This document shows positions 53,249-63,263 of a stretch of DNA of 64,000 bases, piece after piece. The notes beneath the pieces are model-generated. The model was given only the letters and a program-made list of their open reading frames with translations. It was not told the origin of the DNA and did not search any database. The number at the start of each line of letters is the position of its first letter. Positions within the stretch are counted from its first letter, which is position 1. The position numbers and the translations under genes are program-made. Source of the stretch: Mesorhizobium sp. LMG 17147 (GTDB taxonomy: Bacteria > Pseudomonadota > Alphaproteobacteria > Rhizobiales > Rhizobiaceae); contig NZ_JANCTC010000004.1 of NCBI RefSeq assembly GCF_024297145.1, forward strand, positions 1-64,000, read 5' to 3'.

Positions 53249-55231
53249 ATGACCGCATCGCAATCCGCCAGTCAGGGCGTCAAGCCGAAACTCGCCTTCC
53301 GCCCGCTGCCGGTGCCGCAGGTCGACGTGCGCGGCTTCTGGGGCGACCGCGTCGATGCCGTCGCCTCGAAGACCGCCGGCATCCTCTACGACCGCTGCGT
53401 CGAGGCGCGCATGCTCGAGCAGATCGATCCGGACCGGCCGTCGCCGGGCGTCGTCATCCCGTTCCACTCACCCTCGCCGGACGAGGCCGCCACCGCCGGC
53501 AACGAGTTCACCGGCTCGACGGTGACCACCCAGATGTTCTGGGACTCGGATTGGGGCAAGACCATCGAGACCGCCGCCTATTCGCTCTACCGTCGCCGCA
53601 ACGAGGAGCTGGAGAAGAAGATCGACGCCGTCATCGATATGTACGGCAAGCTGCAGCAGCCCGACGGCTATCTGTCGAGCTGGTACCAACGCATCCAGCC
53701 CGGCCTGCGCTGGACCAATCTGCGCGACTGCCACGAGCTCTATTGCGCCGGCCATCTGATCGAAGGCGCCGTCGCCTACTACCAGGCCACCGGCAAGCGC
53801 AAGCTGCTCGACATCATGTGCCGTTACGTCGACCATATCGCCGAGACGTTCGGTCCCGAGCCCGGCAAGAAGAAGGGCTATTGCGGCCACGAGGAGATCG
53901 AGCTGGCGCTGGTCAAGCTGGCGCGGGTGACCGGCGAGCGCAAATACATGGAGCTAGCCAGATACTTCATCGACCAGCGGGGACTTGAGCCGCATTATTT
54001 CGACGAGGAGGCGCGCGCCCGCGGCGCCGACCCCAAGGCGTATCATTTCAAGACCTACGAATACAACCAGTCGCACAAACCGGTACGCGAGCAGGACAAG
54101 GTCGTCGGCCATGCGGTGCGGGCGATGTATCTCTATTCGGGCATGGCCGACATCGCCACCGAATATGGCGACGACACGCTACGGGTGGCGCTCGACCGGC
54201 TGTGGGACGATCTCATGACCAAGAACCTCTACGTCACCGGCGGCCTCGGGCCGTCCTCGCACAATGAGGGTTTCACCGCCGACTACGACCTGCCCAACGA
54301 CACCGCCTATGCCGAGACCTGTGCTTCGGTCGGCCTGGTGTTCTGGGCGAGCCGCATGCTCGGCATGGGTCCCAATGCGCGCTATGCCGACATCATGGAG
54401 CGGGCGCTCTACAACGGCTCGATCTCGGGCCTGTCGCTCGACGGCTCGCTGTTCTTCTACGAAAATCCGCTGGAGAGCCGCGGCGCCCACCACCGCTGGA
54501 AATGGCATCGCTGCCCGTGCTGCCCGCCCAATGTCGGGCGTATGGTCGCCTCGATCGGCAGCTATTTCTATGGCCTGTCGGACGACGCACTTGCCGTCCA
54601 TCTCTATGGAAACGGCACGGCTCGTTTCGATATCGCGGGCCGGCAAATAGAGGTGAGCCAGACCAGCAATTATCCTTGGGACGGTGCTATCTCGATCTCC
54701 GTCGAACCGGAATTGCCGACCGCGTTCACCTTGCATCTGCGCCTGCCGGGCTGGTGCCGCAAGGCAACGCTCAAGGTGAACGACGCCGATGTCGATCTGG
54801 CTGCTGTCACCAGCGACGGTTATGCCGCGGTCCGCCGCGAATGGCGCAAAGGCGACCGCGTCGAGCTCGACCTCGAAATGGCGGTCGACCGTCTATACGC
54901 CAACCCGCAGGTGCGGCAGGATATCGGCCGCGTCGCACTGGCACGCGGGCCGCTGATCTATTGCGTCGAGGAGACCGACAATTCCAGCCAGCTGCACCGC
55001 ATCGCCCTGCCGCGAACGGCCGACATCGAGGCGCATCAGCAGCCGAACCTTTTGGGCGGTGTCGTGACACTTTCGGCGATCGCCAAAAAGGAGGCTTTCG
55101 AAAACTGGCAAGAGGGGCTCTACCGCACCGAACCGCCGGCGGTCGAGGAGGCAAAAGTCACCGCCGTGCCGTATTTCGCCTGGGACAACCGCGACCCAGG
55201 CGAGATGCTGGTCTGGCTCAGGGACAAATGA
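53249..55231 (+). CDS. GH127 beta-L-arabinofuranosidase (DUF1680)
   Basis: 660 residues. The (alpha/alpha)6-barrel family is recognised from VRGFWGDRV, QQPDGYLSSWYQ, CHELYCAGHLIEGAVAYY and WKWHRCPCCPPNVGRMVASIG. By alignment from memory to the bifidobacterial enzyme HypBA1, the catalytic and zinc-site residues are kept: E340, E356, C358, C424 and C425. It has no signal peptide, so it would cleave imported beta-L-arabinofuranosides in the cytosol. It closes the LacI-ABC operon, which suggests uptake of arabinose oligosaccharides from plant cell-wall proteins (extensins). GGAG precedes the ATG. Confidence 0.9.
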   Translation: MTASQSASQGVKPKLAFRPLPVPQVDVRGFWGDRVDAVASKTAGILYDRCVEARMLEQIDPDRPSPGVVIPFHSPSPDEAATAGNEFTGSTVTTQMFWDSDWGKTIETAAYSLYRRRNEELEKKIDAVIDMYGKLQQPDGYLSSWYQRIQPGLRWTNLRDCHELYCAGHLIEGAVAYYQATGKRKLLDIMCRYVDHIAETFGPEPGKKKGYCGHEEIELALVKLARVTGERKYMELARYFIDQRGLEPHYFDEEARARGADPKAYHFKTYEYNQSHKPVREQDKVVGHAVRAMYLYSGMADIATEYGDDTLRVALDRLWDDLMTKNLYVTGGLGPSSHNEGFTADYDLPNDTAYAETCASVGLVFWASRMLGMGPNARYADIMERALYNGSISGLSLDGSLFFYENPLESRGAHHRWKWHRCPCCPPNVGRMVASIGSYFYGLSDDALAVHLYGNGTARFDIAGRQIEVSQTSNYPWDGAISISVEPELPTAFTLHLRLPGWCRKATLKVNDADVDLAAVTSDGYAAVRREWRKGDRVELDLEMAVDRLYANPQVRQDIGRVALARGPLIYCVEETDNSSQLHRIALPRTADIEAHQQPNLLGGVVTLSAIAKKEAFENWQEGLYRTEPPAVEEAKVTAVPYFAWDNRDPGEMLVWLRDK

Positions 55232-55964
55232 AGCCCGACGGCAGCGCCCGACCGATCTCCTCGGCCACAAGTTCCTGCAGCTGCCAGAGATTGCGGTCGC
55301 GGATGCCACAGGCGTCGAGATGGCGAATGGTCTCGAACAGATATTCGGCGCCCGAACCCCAATGGCCGACGGCGTTGGCCAGGGTCGCCGCTATCGCTCG
55401 CTTGTCGAGTTTGCCGGCATAGCGCGGATTGGCGCGATCGACAACGAAACCAAGCGCTTGGCCCATGCCGTCGGCTGTCCTGACCTGCAGCCAGCGCGGC
55501 ACGTTGACGGAGGGCAGGATGGTCATCTCGCGGCGCAGCAGCGCTTCGAGATTGGCCGCCACGGGCTCGGCGATCTCGAACACCATGCCCTGGCATTGGC
55601 CGCCGCGGTCGAGCGCCATCATCAGGCCGGGCTGCTCGACGGTGCCCCTGAAGCGCTGCACCGTAAAACAGAACGAACGATGCCAGCCCGTCGCCACGGC
55701 CCGTTCGCCGCCCCTGACCTCGCCGGCCGGCTTCCACAGCAGCGAGCCATAGGCGAACAGCTTCACCGGCCCGGCCGGCGCGCCGGCCAACACCTCGTCG
55801 CGAATGCGCGCGTAATCGGCATCGGTCATGTAGACCATGCCCGGCGTCGGCCCGGCATCCTCGACCGCACGCAAAGTGCGGGCGACCAGCGCCTCGGTCA
55901 GCGCCATCGGTGTCTTGCGCGGCGAACGCCGTGATGCGGCGGAAATGACCTTGCTCATCCTCAT
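55218..55964 (-). CDS. ChaC-like gamma-glutamylcyclotransferase
   Basis: 248 residues. YGSLLWKPAGEVRGGERAVATGWHRSFC is the ChaC signature and EPVAANLEALLRREM the catalytic-glutamate region. ChaC enzymes break glutathione to 5-oxoproline and Cys-Gly in the cytosol. The 3' end overlaps the opposite GH127 gene by 14 bases. The start may be ATG 55964 or 55958. Confidence 0.87.
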   Translation of the reverse strand: MRMSKVISAASRRSPRKTPMALTEALVARTLRAVEDAGPTPGMVYMTDADYARIRDEVLAGAPAGPVKLFAYGSLLWKPAGEVRGGERAVATGWHRSFCFTVQRFRGTVEQPGLMMALDRGGQCQGMVFEIAEPVAANLEALLRREMTILPSVNVPRWLQVRTADGMGQALGFVVDRANPRYAGKLDKRAIAATLANAVGHWGSGAEYLFETIRHLDACGIRDRNLWQLQELVAEEIGRALPSGFICP

Positions 55965-56095
55965 GCTCTCAGCCTTGCCGCCATGTTGCCGAAGGCTGAA
56001 GGATTCTCAAGGGCCGAGTACACCGGCGCGGTATCGGGATTCGAACGATCGTGTCGAACAGCTTGACTGGATTCGACGAAATACCCAGCGGGCTT

Positions 56096-56133
56096 AAGCG
56101 CGTCGACTGAACCCGTTTCAGCGCGACGCGCTT
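56096..56133. repeat. Inverted repeat, rhizobial intergenic type
   Basis: AAGCGCGTCG and CGACGCGCTT enclose CTGAA / TTCAG, giving a stem of about 15 pairs with a small bulge. I recall this as a common intergenic palindrome of Mesorhizobium. It lies between the ChaC gene and the oxidase 3' end. Nothing else is seen in 55965-56166. Confidence 0.6.
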
Positions 56134-56166
56134 CAGTGCGGAGGCCGATCTGGCCGGTCGCCGCCG

Positions 56167-57549
56167 TCAAGCAGCCGGCCGGATGTTTTGGTTCACCCGG
56201 AAGAGGTTGTTTGGGTCGTATTTCTTCTTCAGCGAGGCCAGGCGCTCATAATTGTCGCCATAAGCCGCCTTGAGCCTTCCTTCGCCCTCGTCATCCATCA
56301 TGAAGTTCAGGTAGGCGCCACCCAGATCGAACGGATGCACGGCCTCCCAGTAGGCCTTGGTCCAGCGGGTCACCGGCCCGGCTTTCTGTGGGTCCGGATC
56401 GATCCCGGCGATGACCATCGACCAGGTTGCATCACGGTAATTCCAGGGTGTCTCGTCTTTGCCGACGCGATGGACCGCGCCGTCGATCGGATAGAGATGC
56501 ATGAGCGATAGCTCGCTCGGCGTCTTCGCCGCCTGCTCGAGATGGGCGTCGATCGCCTCGTCGGACAGCGTCTTGACGAAATCGCCTCGCCAGTACCACT
56601 GCATTCCCTTCGGGTAGAGCCCATCGAACATGCTCTGCACCGCGGGATAGGGCATCGTTCCCATCCAGTTGAACCAGGGCGCGGGCAGCGCACCGAGCAG
56701 CGGGGCCAGCGCCTCTTTGCCCTTTTCCTCTGGGCCGTTGTAGCAGCACATCAGCAGGCACATCCGCTTTCCCCAAAACTCTTCCGGGAAGGGTGCGCTC
56801 GAGAGGACGGTCTTGAGCCCGAGAAAGATCCCGAGTTCTTCGGGCGCGTTCGGCAGGAACTCGCGGTAATGCTGCATGATGGTGCGGGCGTGGCGCTGAT
56901 CCCATGCGATCGGCCCCGCAAAGACCATGCTGACCTGGTGGAGCTTGAACACAAAGCTGGTGACGATGCCGAAATTGCCGCCGCCGCCGCGAAGCGCCCA
57001 GAACAGGTTGGGGTTCCGCTCCTTGCTTGCGGTGACGAAGCTTCCATCGGCAAGCACGACATCGGCCTCGACCAGATTGTCGATGGTCAGGCCATATTTG
57101 CGCGTCAGATAGCCGTGGCCGCCGCTCAGCGTCAGTCCGGCGACCCCGGTGGTCGAGATGATGCCCGCCGGTACCGCCAGGCCGAAGGCATGGGTGGCAT
57201 GGTCGACGTCGCCCTGAGTGCAGCCCGCGCCTACCCGCGCCGTGCGGGCATCCGGATCGACGCGCACACCGTTCATCGCCGACAGGTCGATCACCAGACC
57301 GTCGTCGCAACTCCCCAATCCTGGTCCGTTATGGCCGCCCCCACGTACCGCAACCAGCAAATTGTTGTCGCGGCCGAAATTCACCGCTGTGATCACGTCG
57401 GCGACGTCGACACAGCGGGCGATGATCAGCGGCCGCTTGTCGATCATGCCGTTGTAGAGCTTGCGGGCCTCGTCATAGCCGGCGTCGCCGGCGCGGATGA
57501 CTTCGCCTCGCAGGCTTGCTGCGAATTTGGTGATGTCTTCATCGTTCAT
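56167..57549 (-). CDS. FAD-linked oxidase, berberine-bridge type
   Basis: 460 residues. FAD domain (PLIIARCVDVADVITAVNF, then VRGGGHNGPG with the histidine for covalent FAD), GGHGYLTRKYGLTIDNL, and a C-terminal BBE motif (YDPNNLFRVNQNIRP). The second flavin-linking cysteine of BBE enzymes is absent (VPAGIISTTGVAGL), so attachment is probably through one histidine only. It oxidises a sugar or secondary metabolite; the substrate is unknown. It diverges from an AraC regulator across 226 bases. A broken C-terminal copy is at 2587-2688. Confidence 0.9.
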   Translation of the reverse strand: MNDEDITKFAASLRGEVIRAGDAGYDEARKLYNGMIDKRPLIIARCVDVADVITAVNFGRDNNLLVAVRGGGHNGPGLGSCDDGLVIDLSAMNGVRVDPDARTARVGAGCTQGDVDHATHAFGLAVPAGIISTTGVAGLTLSGGHGYLTRKYGLTIDNLVEADVVLADGSFVTASKERNPNLFWALRGGGGNFGIVTSFVFKLHQVSMVFAGPIAWDQRHARTIMQHYREFLPNAPEELGIFLGLKTVLSSAPFPEEFWGKRMCLLMCCYNGPEEKGKEALAPLLGALPAPWFNWMGTMPYPAVQSMFDGLYPKGMQWYWRGDFVKTLSDEAIDAHLEQAAKTPSELSLMHLYPIDGAVHRVGKDETPWNYRDATWSMVIAGIDPDPQKAGPVTRWTKAYWEAVHPFDLGGAYLNFMMDDEGEGRLKAAYGDNYERLASLKKKYDPNNLFRVNQNIRPAA

Positions 57550-57775
57550 GACATTCCTCCCTGTTATTGGACCTGTCGGCCGGCCGACGAAACGCTAATC
57601 CCGTCCGCTGTTCCCGCAAATGTCACATCGTCCATTTCTGTTGCCCGATCGTTCAGGGTAGGATTAGACCGGATGGATGGTTGCTCGGGCGGCCATATTG
57701 CCGGATAGTTCGAGATGCCTGGCGGAAAAACTCGTTGTCAAAGGGAGTAGCCGATCGTTTCCGGAGGTGTAGTGC

Positions 57776-58783
57776 ATGGATGTCCTTTCCGATGTGCTCC
57801 GGGCCGTTCGTCTCTCCGGTGCGATCTATTTCGACGTCGACGCCAGTTCTCCCTGGGTTGGCGAGTCGCCGGGCACTGCCGACATTGCCGCCGCCGTCAT
57901 GCCGGAGGCAGAGCACATCATTTCTTTTCATGCCGTGATGTCGGGGTCGTGCTGGGCCGCGCTGGCAGACGATTCGGTGCCCCCGGTGCTGGTGAACGCC
58001 GGTGATGTCGTTGTCTTCCCCGGTGGTGTTCCGAACGTCTTGAGCTCCTCACCCGGGGCGCGGGGCGAACCCAATATGGCGATGTATTATCGGCCGATAG
58101 ACGAGAGCCTGCCGTTCGCGGTCATCCATGGGGGCGGGGGAGACGAGCGGACCCGGTTCATTTGCGGGTATCTTGGGTGCGATGCGCGTCCCTTCAATCC
58201 TCTCCTCGCCGCATTGCCGGCCATCCTGTGTGCCCGCAAGCCCGCCGATGGAAGCAGCTGGGTTATCGACCTTTTTCGGCTGGCGCTGGCAGAAGGTGGC
58301 AGTGGGCGGGCGGGCTGTGAAACGATCCTCGCCAAGCTGAGCGAGCTGATGTTTGTCGAGATCATCCGCCGTCATCTCGAGACCCTCCCCGACGATTCGC
58401 GCGGCTGGCTGTCAGGCCTACGGGATCCACATGTCGGCGAGGCGCTCCGGCTTATTCATGCTCGCCCCAGGGAGGAATGGACATTGGACCGGCTCGCCCG
58501 CGAAGTGGGACTCTCACGCACGGCGTTTGCGAGCCGCTTTACCCACTATGTCGGGGTCTCGCCAATGCACTATCTTGCCCGCTGGCGTCTGCAACTGGCG
58601 GGACGTCTGCTCGAACGGCCCGGAATGAGCATCGCGCAGGCGGGTGCCGAGGTCGGCTACGAGTCGGAAGCCGCCTTCAATCGCGCCTTCAAAAAGTTCG
58701 TCGGCATTCCACCTGGCACCTGGCGAAAAGGACGGTCGGCATTGCTCGAGGCTCGGAGATTGCCCGCTGGCGTCATGCAATAG
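57776..58783 (+). CDS. AraC-family regulator with cupin N-domain
   Basis: 335 residues. N-terminal cupin-type sensor (HAVMSGSCWAAL, VNAGDVVVFPGGVPNVLSS) of the AraC_binding_2/cupin_6 class, then two HTH units (WTLDRLAREVGLSRTAFASRF and MSIAQAGAEVGYESEAAFNRAF, ending KKFVGIPPGTWRK). It is divergent from the FAD oxidase gene and probably activates it. GGAGGTG lies 6 bases before the ATG. Confidence 0.9.
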   Translation: MDVLSDVLRAVRLSGAIYFDVDASSPWVGESPGTADIAAAVMPEAEHIISFHAVMSGSCWAALADDSVPPVLVNAGDVVVFPGGVPNVLSSSPGARGEPNMAMYYRPIDESLPFAVIHGGGGDERTRFICGYLGCDARPFNPLLAALPAILCARKPADGSSWVIDLFRLALAEGGSGRAGCETILAKLSELMFVEIIRRHLETLPDDSRGWLSGLRDPHVGEALRLIHARPREEWTLDRLAREVGLSRTAFASRFTHYVGVSPMHYLARWRLQLAGRLLERPGMSIAQAGAEVGYESEAAFNRAFKKFVGIPPGTWRKGRSALLEARRLPAGVMQ

Positions 58784-58905
58784 GAAGGAACTGGCTGGGG
58801 CGTTGACGCTTCGGTCTGCGTGCAGCGTCCCAATACTCGAAAGCCCCTGGCACAAAGCGGTAGACGATGACCGGCCGCCGCGACGCTTTCGGCGAGCTTC
58901 GCGCC

Positions 58906-59472
58906 TCAATCCTTCGCGCGCTCGACATAGGCGCCATCGGCCGTCATCACCACCACGCGGGTGCCGGCGCTGATGTGTGGTGGCACCAGGGTGCGCACGC
59001 CGTTGGACAGCGTTGCCGGCTTGTAGGATGAGGATGCCGTCTGGCCCTTGGTCACCGGCTCGGTCTCGACCACCTCGAAAGTGGCACGCTGCGGCAGCAC
59101 CAGCGAGATGGCGATGTTGTTGTATTGCGAGATCTGCACCGGCATCCCTTCCACCAGATAAGGCGCCATGTCGCCGACCACGCTTTCCGGCACCGCGACC
59201 TGATCATAGGTCTCCGGGTTCATGAAGTGAAAGCCTTCGCCGTCGCGATAGAGGAACGTGTGCTCGCGCTCCTCGACATAGGCGCGCTCGACCTGCTCGG
59301 TGGTGCGATAACGCTCGGAAACCTTTACCCCGTCGGAGATGCGCCGCATGTCGAGCTGGGTGACCGGCGTACCCTTGCCAGGATGAATGTTTTCGGCAAA
59401 GAGGATCACATAAAGCTTGCCGTCCTTTTCGACGACGTTGCCTTTGCGTAAGGAGCTGGCGATGACCTTCAC
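58906..59472 (-). CDS. efp: Translation elongation factor P
   Basis: 188 residues, the normal EF-P length. KOW-like N-domain with the exposed loop [10 protein letters not shown], where Lys33 is the site for lysylation, then OB-fold domains ([30 protein letters not shown]). It rescues ribosomes stalled at polyproline. The start is GTG 59472 ([11 protein letters not shown]), with AGGA upstream. It diverges from epmA, the enzyme that modifies it. Confidence 0.95.
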   Translation of the reverse strand: MKVIASSLRKGNVVEKDGKLYVILFAENIHPGKGTPVTQLDMRRISDGVKVSERYRTTEQVERAYVEEREHTFLYRDGEGFHFMNPETYDQVAVPESVVGDMAPYLVEGMPVQISQYNNIAISLVLPQRATFEVVETEPVTKGQTASSSYKPATLSNGVRTLVPPHISAGTRVVVMTADGAYVERAKD

Positions 59473-59586
59473 GGGTTTCCATCCTGATAAAATTTGTTGG
59501 CGCAAATCGGCTGGAGAGGCCGTTGCGTGCGGCCTAGCGCATCTTGGCCGCAATCGCCAGCCCTCTGTGCAATTCCCCTGAAGCCG

Positions 59587-60633
59587 ATGACCGCCGCTTC
59601 GCCGTGGTGGACGCCGCATGTCCACGCCGACCGCCGGCCGCGGCTGATCCTGCGCAATGCCATTGCCGCCGGCATGCGCGACTGGTTCGCCCGCCGCGAC
59701 TTCGTCGAGGTGGAGACATCGGCCCTGCAGGTCTCGCCTGGCAATGAAGCGCACCTGTCGGCCTTTGCCACCGAGGCGATCGGGCCGGACGGGCAGCGCC
59801 ACCCGCTCTATCTCCATACCTCGCCGGAATTCGCCTGCAAGAAGCTGCTTGCCGCCGGCGAAGAGCGCATCTTCAGCCTCGGGGCTGTGTGGCGCAACCG
59901 CGAGCGCGGCCCCTTGCACCATCCTGAGTTCACCATGCTCGAATGGTACCGGGTCGGCGAGACCTATGAGAGCCTGATGCGCGATTGCGCCGAGCTTGTC
60001 GCGCTGGCGGCCGAACGGGCTGGAGCGACGCGTTTTAGCTTCCGCGGCCGACAGGCCGACCCGTTTGCCGAGCCGGAACGGTTGAGCGTCGCCGAAGCCT
60101 TCATGCGCCATGCCGGCATCGATCTGCTGGCGACGGTAGCAGCGGACGGCAGCACCGACCGCGAGGGCTTGCATGCCGCCCTGGTCCAGGCCGAATTGCG
60201 GACCGCGCCCGACGACAATTGGGCCGACCTGTTCAGCCGGGTGATGGTCGAAAAAATCGAACCGGCGCTGGGGCAGGGATGTGCCACAATCCTCTACGGC
60301 TACCCGATCTCGGAGGCGGCATTGGCCCGGCCGAGCGCCGACGATCCACGCACCGCCGAGCGCTTCGAGCTCTATTGCTGCGGCATCGAGCTCGCCAACG
60401 CCTTTGGCGAATTGACCGATCCGGCCGAGCAGCGCCGGCGCTTTGCCGCCGAGATGGACGAGAAGCAGCGCGTCTATGGCGAACGCTACCCGATCGACGA
60501 GGATTTCCTCGCCGCGCTCGCCATCATGCCGCAGGCGAGCGGCGCCGCGCTCGGCTTCGACCGGCTGGTAATGCTCGCCACCGGCGCGCTCAGGGTCGAC
60601 GACGTGATCTGGACGCCGGTGGCTGGTCCCTGA
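59587..60633 (+). CDS. epmA: EF-P lysine lysyltransferase EpmA (GenX/PoxA)
   Basis: 348 residues, class II lysyl-tRNA-synthetase core without the N-terminal anticodon-binding domain. Motif 2 is [26 protein letters not shown], motif 3 [12 protein letters not shown]. It adds beta-lysine to EF-P. It is divergent from efp with 114 bases between; a shared promoter region is likely. EpmB (lysine aminomutase) is not in the window. Confidence 0.93.
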   Translation: MTAASPWWTPHVHADRRPRLILRNAIAAGMRDWFARRDFVEVETSALQVSPGNEAHLSAFATEAIGPDGQRHPLYLHTSPEFACKKLLAAGEERIFSLGAVWRNRERGPLHHPEFTMLEWYRVGETYESLMRDCAELVALAAERAGATRFSFRGRQADPFAEPERLSVAEAFMRHAGIDLLATVAADGSTDREGLHAALVQAELRTAPDDNWADLFSRVMVEKIEPALGQGCATILYGYPISEAALARPSADDPRTAERFELYCCGIELANAFGELTDPAEQRRRFAAEMDEKQRVYGERYPIDEDFLAALAIMPQASGAALGFDRLVMLATGALRVDDVIWTPVAGP

Positions 60634-60801
60634 GGGATTGTCGATCTCGGCTCGCCGCTCATCCACCTAGCGCCTGCGGCCCTGTTTGGGCGCTGGATGC
60701 CCCCCATTGTCCGCTTCTCCCATTGCAGAAGCCGCACCGGGACAATAGATGGTGCAGCAACGGCTGCCCTTCAGCCGGCCGGAAATAACAGGATAATGCG
60801 C

Positions 60802-62145
60802 ATGACCGATACGCTCGACGCAGCGAAACTGACCGATCGCGTCGCAGCCCTGGTCGAGGCTGCCAAACGGGCAGGCGCCGATGCCGCCGATGCGGTTGCG
60901 GTGCGCGGCCGTTCGACCGGCGTGTCGGTGCGGCTCGGCAAGGTCGAAGGCACAGAGGCGTCCGAGAGCGAAGACGTCTCGCTGCGTGTCTTCGTCGGCA
61001 AGCGGGTAGCGAGCGTTTCGGCAACGGCGGCCTCCGACCCCAATATGCTGGCCGAGCGTGCCGTCGCCATGGCCAAAGTGTCGCCCGAAGATCCCTATCA
61101 GGGTCTCGCCGATCCGGCCTTGCTGGTCAAGACGCCGCGCGACCTCGATCTGTTCGACGCCACTCAGGTATCGGCCGACCAGTTGAAGGAAGCAGCCCTT
61201 GCCGCCGAGGCGGCGGCGCTTGCCGTCAGGGGCGTCACCAATTCGGCCGGCAGTAGCGCCAGTGCCGGGCTGGGCGGTCTTGTGCTCGCCACTTCGCATG
61301 GGTTTGTCGGCCATTATGTCGCGTCGCGCTTTTCGCGCTCGACCAGCGTGATCGCCGGCGAGGGCACCGGCATGGAGCGCGATTACGAATTCTCTTCGCG
61401 CCAGCATTTTTCCGATCTCGACGCGCCGGAAGACATCGGCCGCAAGGCCGGCGAGCGCGCCGTACGCCGTATTGGCGCGCGCAAGGCTGCGACCGGGCCG
61501 GTCGACGTGGTGTTCGATCCGCGCGTGGCGCGCGGCATTGCCGGCCATCTCGCCGGTGCCGTCAATGGCGCCGCAGTGGCGCGCAAGACCAGCTTTCTGC
61601 GCGACATGATGGGCAAGAAGGTGGCTTCGGCCGCAATTACCGTCACCGACGAGCCGCTCCGGCGCCGCGGCCAGGCCTCGCGCCCGTTCGACGGCGAAGG
61701 CGTCGAGGGCGAAAAACTGTTCATGGTCGACAAGGGCGTGCTCAACCACTGGTTCCTGTCGACCTCGGCAGCGCGGGAACTGGGCCTTGTCACAAATGGG
61801 CGCGGCTCGCGCAGCGGCTCGTCCGTCTCGCCGTCATCGACCAATCTCGCAATCGAGCCTGGCGAACGGACGCCGGAAGACCTGATCAAGTCGCTCAAGA
61901 CCGGCTTCTACGTCACCGAAGTGTTCGGCCAGGGCGTCGACATGGTGACGGGCGAATATAGCCGCGGCGCTTCCGGCTTCTGGATCGAAAACGGCGAGCT
62001 GGCCTATCCCGTCGCCGAGGTGACCATCGCCTCCAATTTGAAAACCATGTTCCTCAACATGGTTCCGGCGAGCGATCTCGACCGCAACTTCGGCACTGCC
62101 GCGCCCACGCTTTTGATCGAAGGAATGACCCTTGCCGGAGCTTGA
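60802..62145 (+). CDS. pmbA: TldD/PmbA-family metalloprotease subunit PmbA
   Basis: 447 residues: GADAADAVAVRGRSTGVSVRLGKVEGTEASESED and EDVSLRVFVGKRVASVSAT at the N-terminus, ASSLRxM-like RKTSFLRDMMGKKVASAAITVTDEP in the middle, and VEGEKLFMVDKGVLNHWFLSTSAARELG. PmbA (TldE) pairs with TldD to process peptides such as microcins and CcdA. ATG 60802 has AGGA at a good distance; ATG 60796 is possible. It overlaps the next gene by 14 bases. Confidence 0.93.
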   Translation: MTDTLDAAKLTDRVAALVEAAKRAGADAADAVAVRGRSTGVSVRLGKVEGTEASESEDVSLRVFVGKRVASVSATAASDPNMLAERAVAMAKVSPEDPYQGLADPALLVKTPRDLDLFDATQVSADQLKEAALAAEAAALAVRGVTNSAGSSASAGLGGLVLATSHGFVGHYVASRFSRSTSVIAGEGTGMERDYEFSSRQHFSDLDAPEDIGRKAGERAVRRIGARKAATGPVDVVFDPRVARGIAGHLAGAVNGAAVARKTSFLRDMMGKKVASAAITVTDEPLRRRGQASRPFDGEGVEGEKLFMVDKGVLNHWFLSTSAARELGLVTNGRGSRSGSSVSPSSTNLAIEPGERTPEDLIKSLKTGFYVTEVFGQGVDMVTGEYSRGASGFWIENGELAYPVAEVTIASNLKTMFLNMVPASDLDRNFGTAAPTLLIEGMTLAGA

Positions 62146-62938
62146 TCCGGCCGTCTCGGCCGGCGCTACTGAAGACCTGCAGCTGCTGCGCGACGCTGCC
62201 CGCGAAGCAGGGCTCATCGCCATGCAGTACTTCAACAACAATCCGCAGGTGTGGATGAAGGGCGGCACCTCGCCGGTCAGCGAAGCCGATCACGCCGCCG
62301 ACAAATATCTGCGCGAAACCTTGCTGGCGGCCCGGCCGGACTATGGCTGGCTGTCGGAGGAAACCGTCGACGACCCGGTAAGGCTTATCGCGCGCCGCAC
62401 CTTCGTCGTCGATCCGATCGACGGCACGCGCGGCTTCCTCGAGGGCTTGCCCACATGGTGCGTCAGCGTCGCGGTGGTCGAGAACGGCCGCACGCTTGCC
62501 GGCGTGCTCGACTGCCCGGCGAAGGGCGAAATCTATTGGGCGCTGCCCGGCGAGGGCGCGTTCCTGAATGGCAAGCGCATCAGCGTGCGTCCGCCGGCGG
62601 AAACGGCCGAAATCGCCGGACCGAAGCCGATGATCGACCTGCTGCCGGCGAAATGGCACAAACGGCTGAAGCGGGTGCCCTATATTCCGTCGCTCGCCTA
62701 CCGGCTGGCGATGATCGCCGGCGGCCAGCTCGATGCCACCTTCGTCAAGGCCAACGCGCATGACTGGGACATCGCCGCGGCCGATCTCATCCTGCGCGAG
62801 GCAGGCGGCGCCGTGCTCGATCGGCACGGCCGCGCGCCGCTCTATGCCGGCGAAGTGATCCGTCACGGACCGCTCGCCGCCGGCAGCGGCGAACTCCTCG
62901 CCGTGCTCGCCGGCGTCATCGCCGGGCTGGACAATTGA
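62132..62938 (+). CDS. Inositol-monophosphatase-family phosphatase
   Basis: 268 residues. Metal-site motifs: GLSEE-like YGWLSEETVDD, DPIDGTRGFLEG (WVVDPIDGT class) and HDWDIAAADLILREAGG, so all three IMPase boxes are present. In this family members act on inositol phosphate, 3'-phosphoadenosine phosphate (CysQ) or similar. The start is a TTG at 62132 with AAGGA upstream, overlapping pmbA by 14 bases. The next ATG is 90 bases later and would remove the fold start. Confidence 0.88.
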   Translation: MPELDPAVSAGATEDLQLLRDAAREAGLIAMQYFNNNPQVWMKGGTSPVSEADHAADKYLRETLLAARPDYGWLSEETVDDPVRLIARRTFVVDPIDGTRGFLEGLPTWCVSVAVVENGRTLAGVLDCPAKGEIYWALPGEGAFLNGKRISVRPPAETAEIAGPKPMIDLLPAKWHKRLKRVPYIPSLAYRLAMIAGGQLDATFVKANAHDWDIAAADLILREAGGAVLDRHGRAPLYAGEVIRHGPLAAGSGELLAVLAGVIAGLDN

Positions 62939-63012
62939 ACATTATCAATAGTTCCAAAGTCGGCGGCTTTGGTCTAGACCTGTCCCAAACTCACGATATG
63001 TGAAGGATCGAC

Positions 63013-63258
63013 ATGGCCGCTGAAGACGGAAAGAAACAGCTTTTGCACCTGGTGTTCGGCGGCGAACTCAAGAAGCTGGGCGGCACCGAATTCCGCGATC
63101 TCGACGCGCTCGACATCGTCGGCATTTATCCGGACTACCAATCGGCGCACGCCGTCTGGAAGGCCAAGGCCCAAGCCAGCGTAGACAATGCCCATATGCG
63201 CTATTTCGTCGTTCACCTGCACCGCCTGCTCGACCCCGAAAACAAGGCTGTCGGTTGA
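63013..63258 (+). CDS. DUF4170 small protein
   Basis: 81 residues: LHLVFGGELKKLGGTEFRDLDALDIVGIYPDYQSAHAVWKAKAQASVDNAHMRYFVVHLHRLLDP is the DUF4170 family, common in alphaproteobacteria and of unknown function. AAGGA precedes the ATG. It sits between the phosphatase and the acyltransferase genes, as in other rhizobia. Confidence 0.88.
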   Translation: MAAEDGKKQLLHLVFGGELKKLGGTEFRDLDALDIVGIYPDYQSAHAVWKAKAQASVDNAHMRYFVVHLHRLLDPENKAVG

Positions 63259-63263
63259 CATCA

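Noticed and set aside
56029..56060. tRNA T-arm-like text GTTCGAATCCC on the reverse strand
   Set aside because: The flanking bases do not form a T-stem, acceptor stem or anticodon arm, so it is not a tRNA gene; a remnant cannot be shown.
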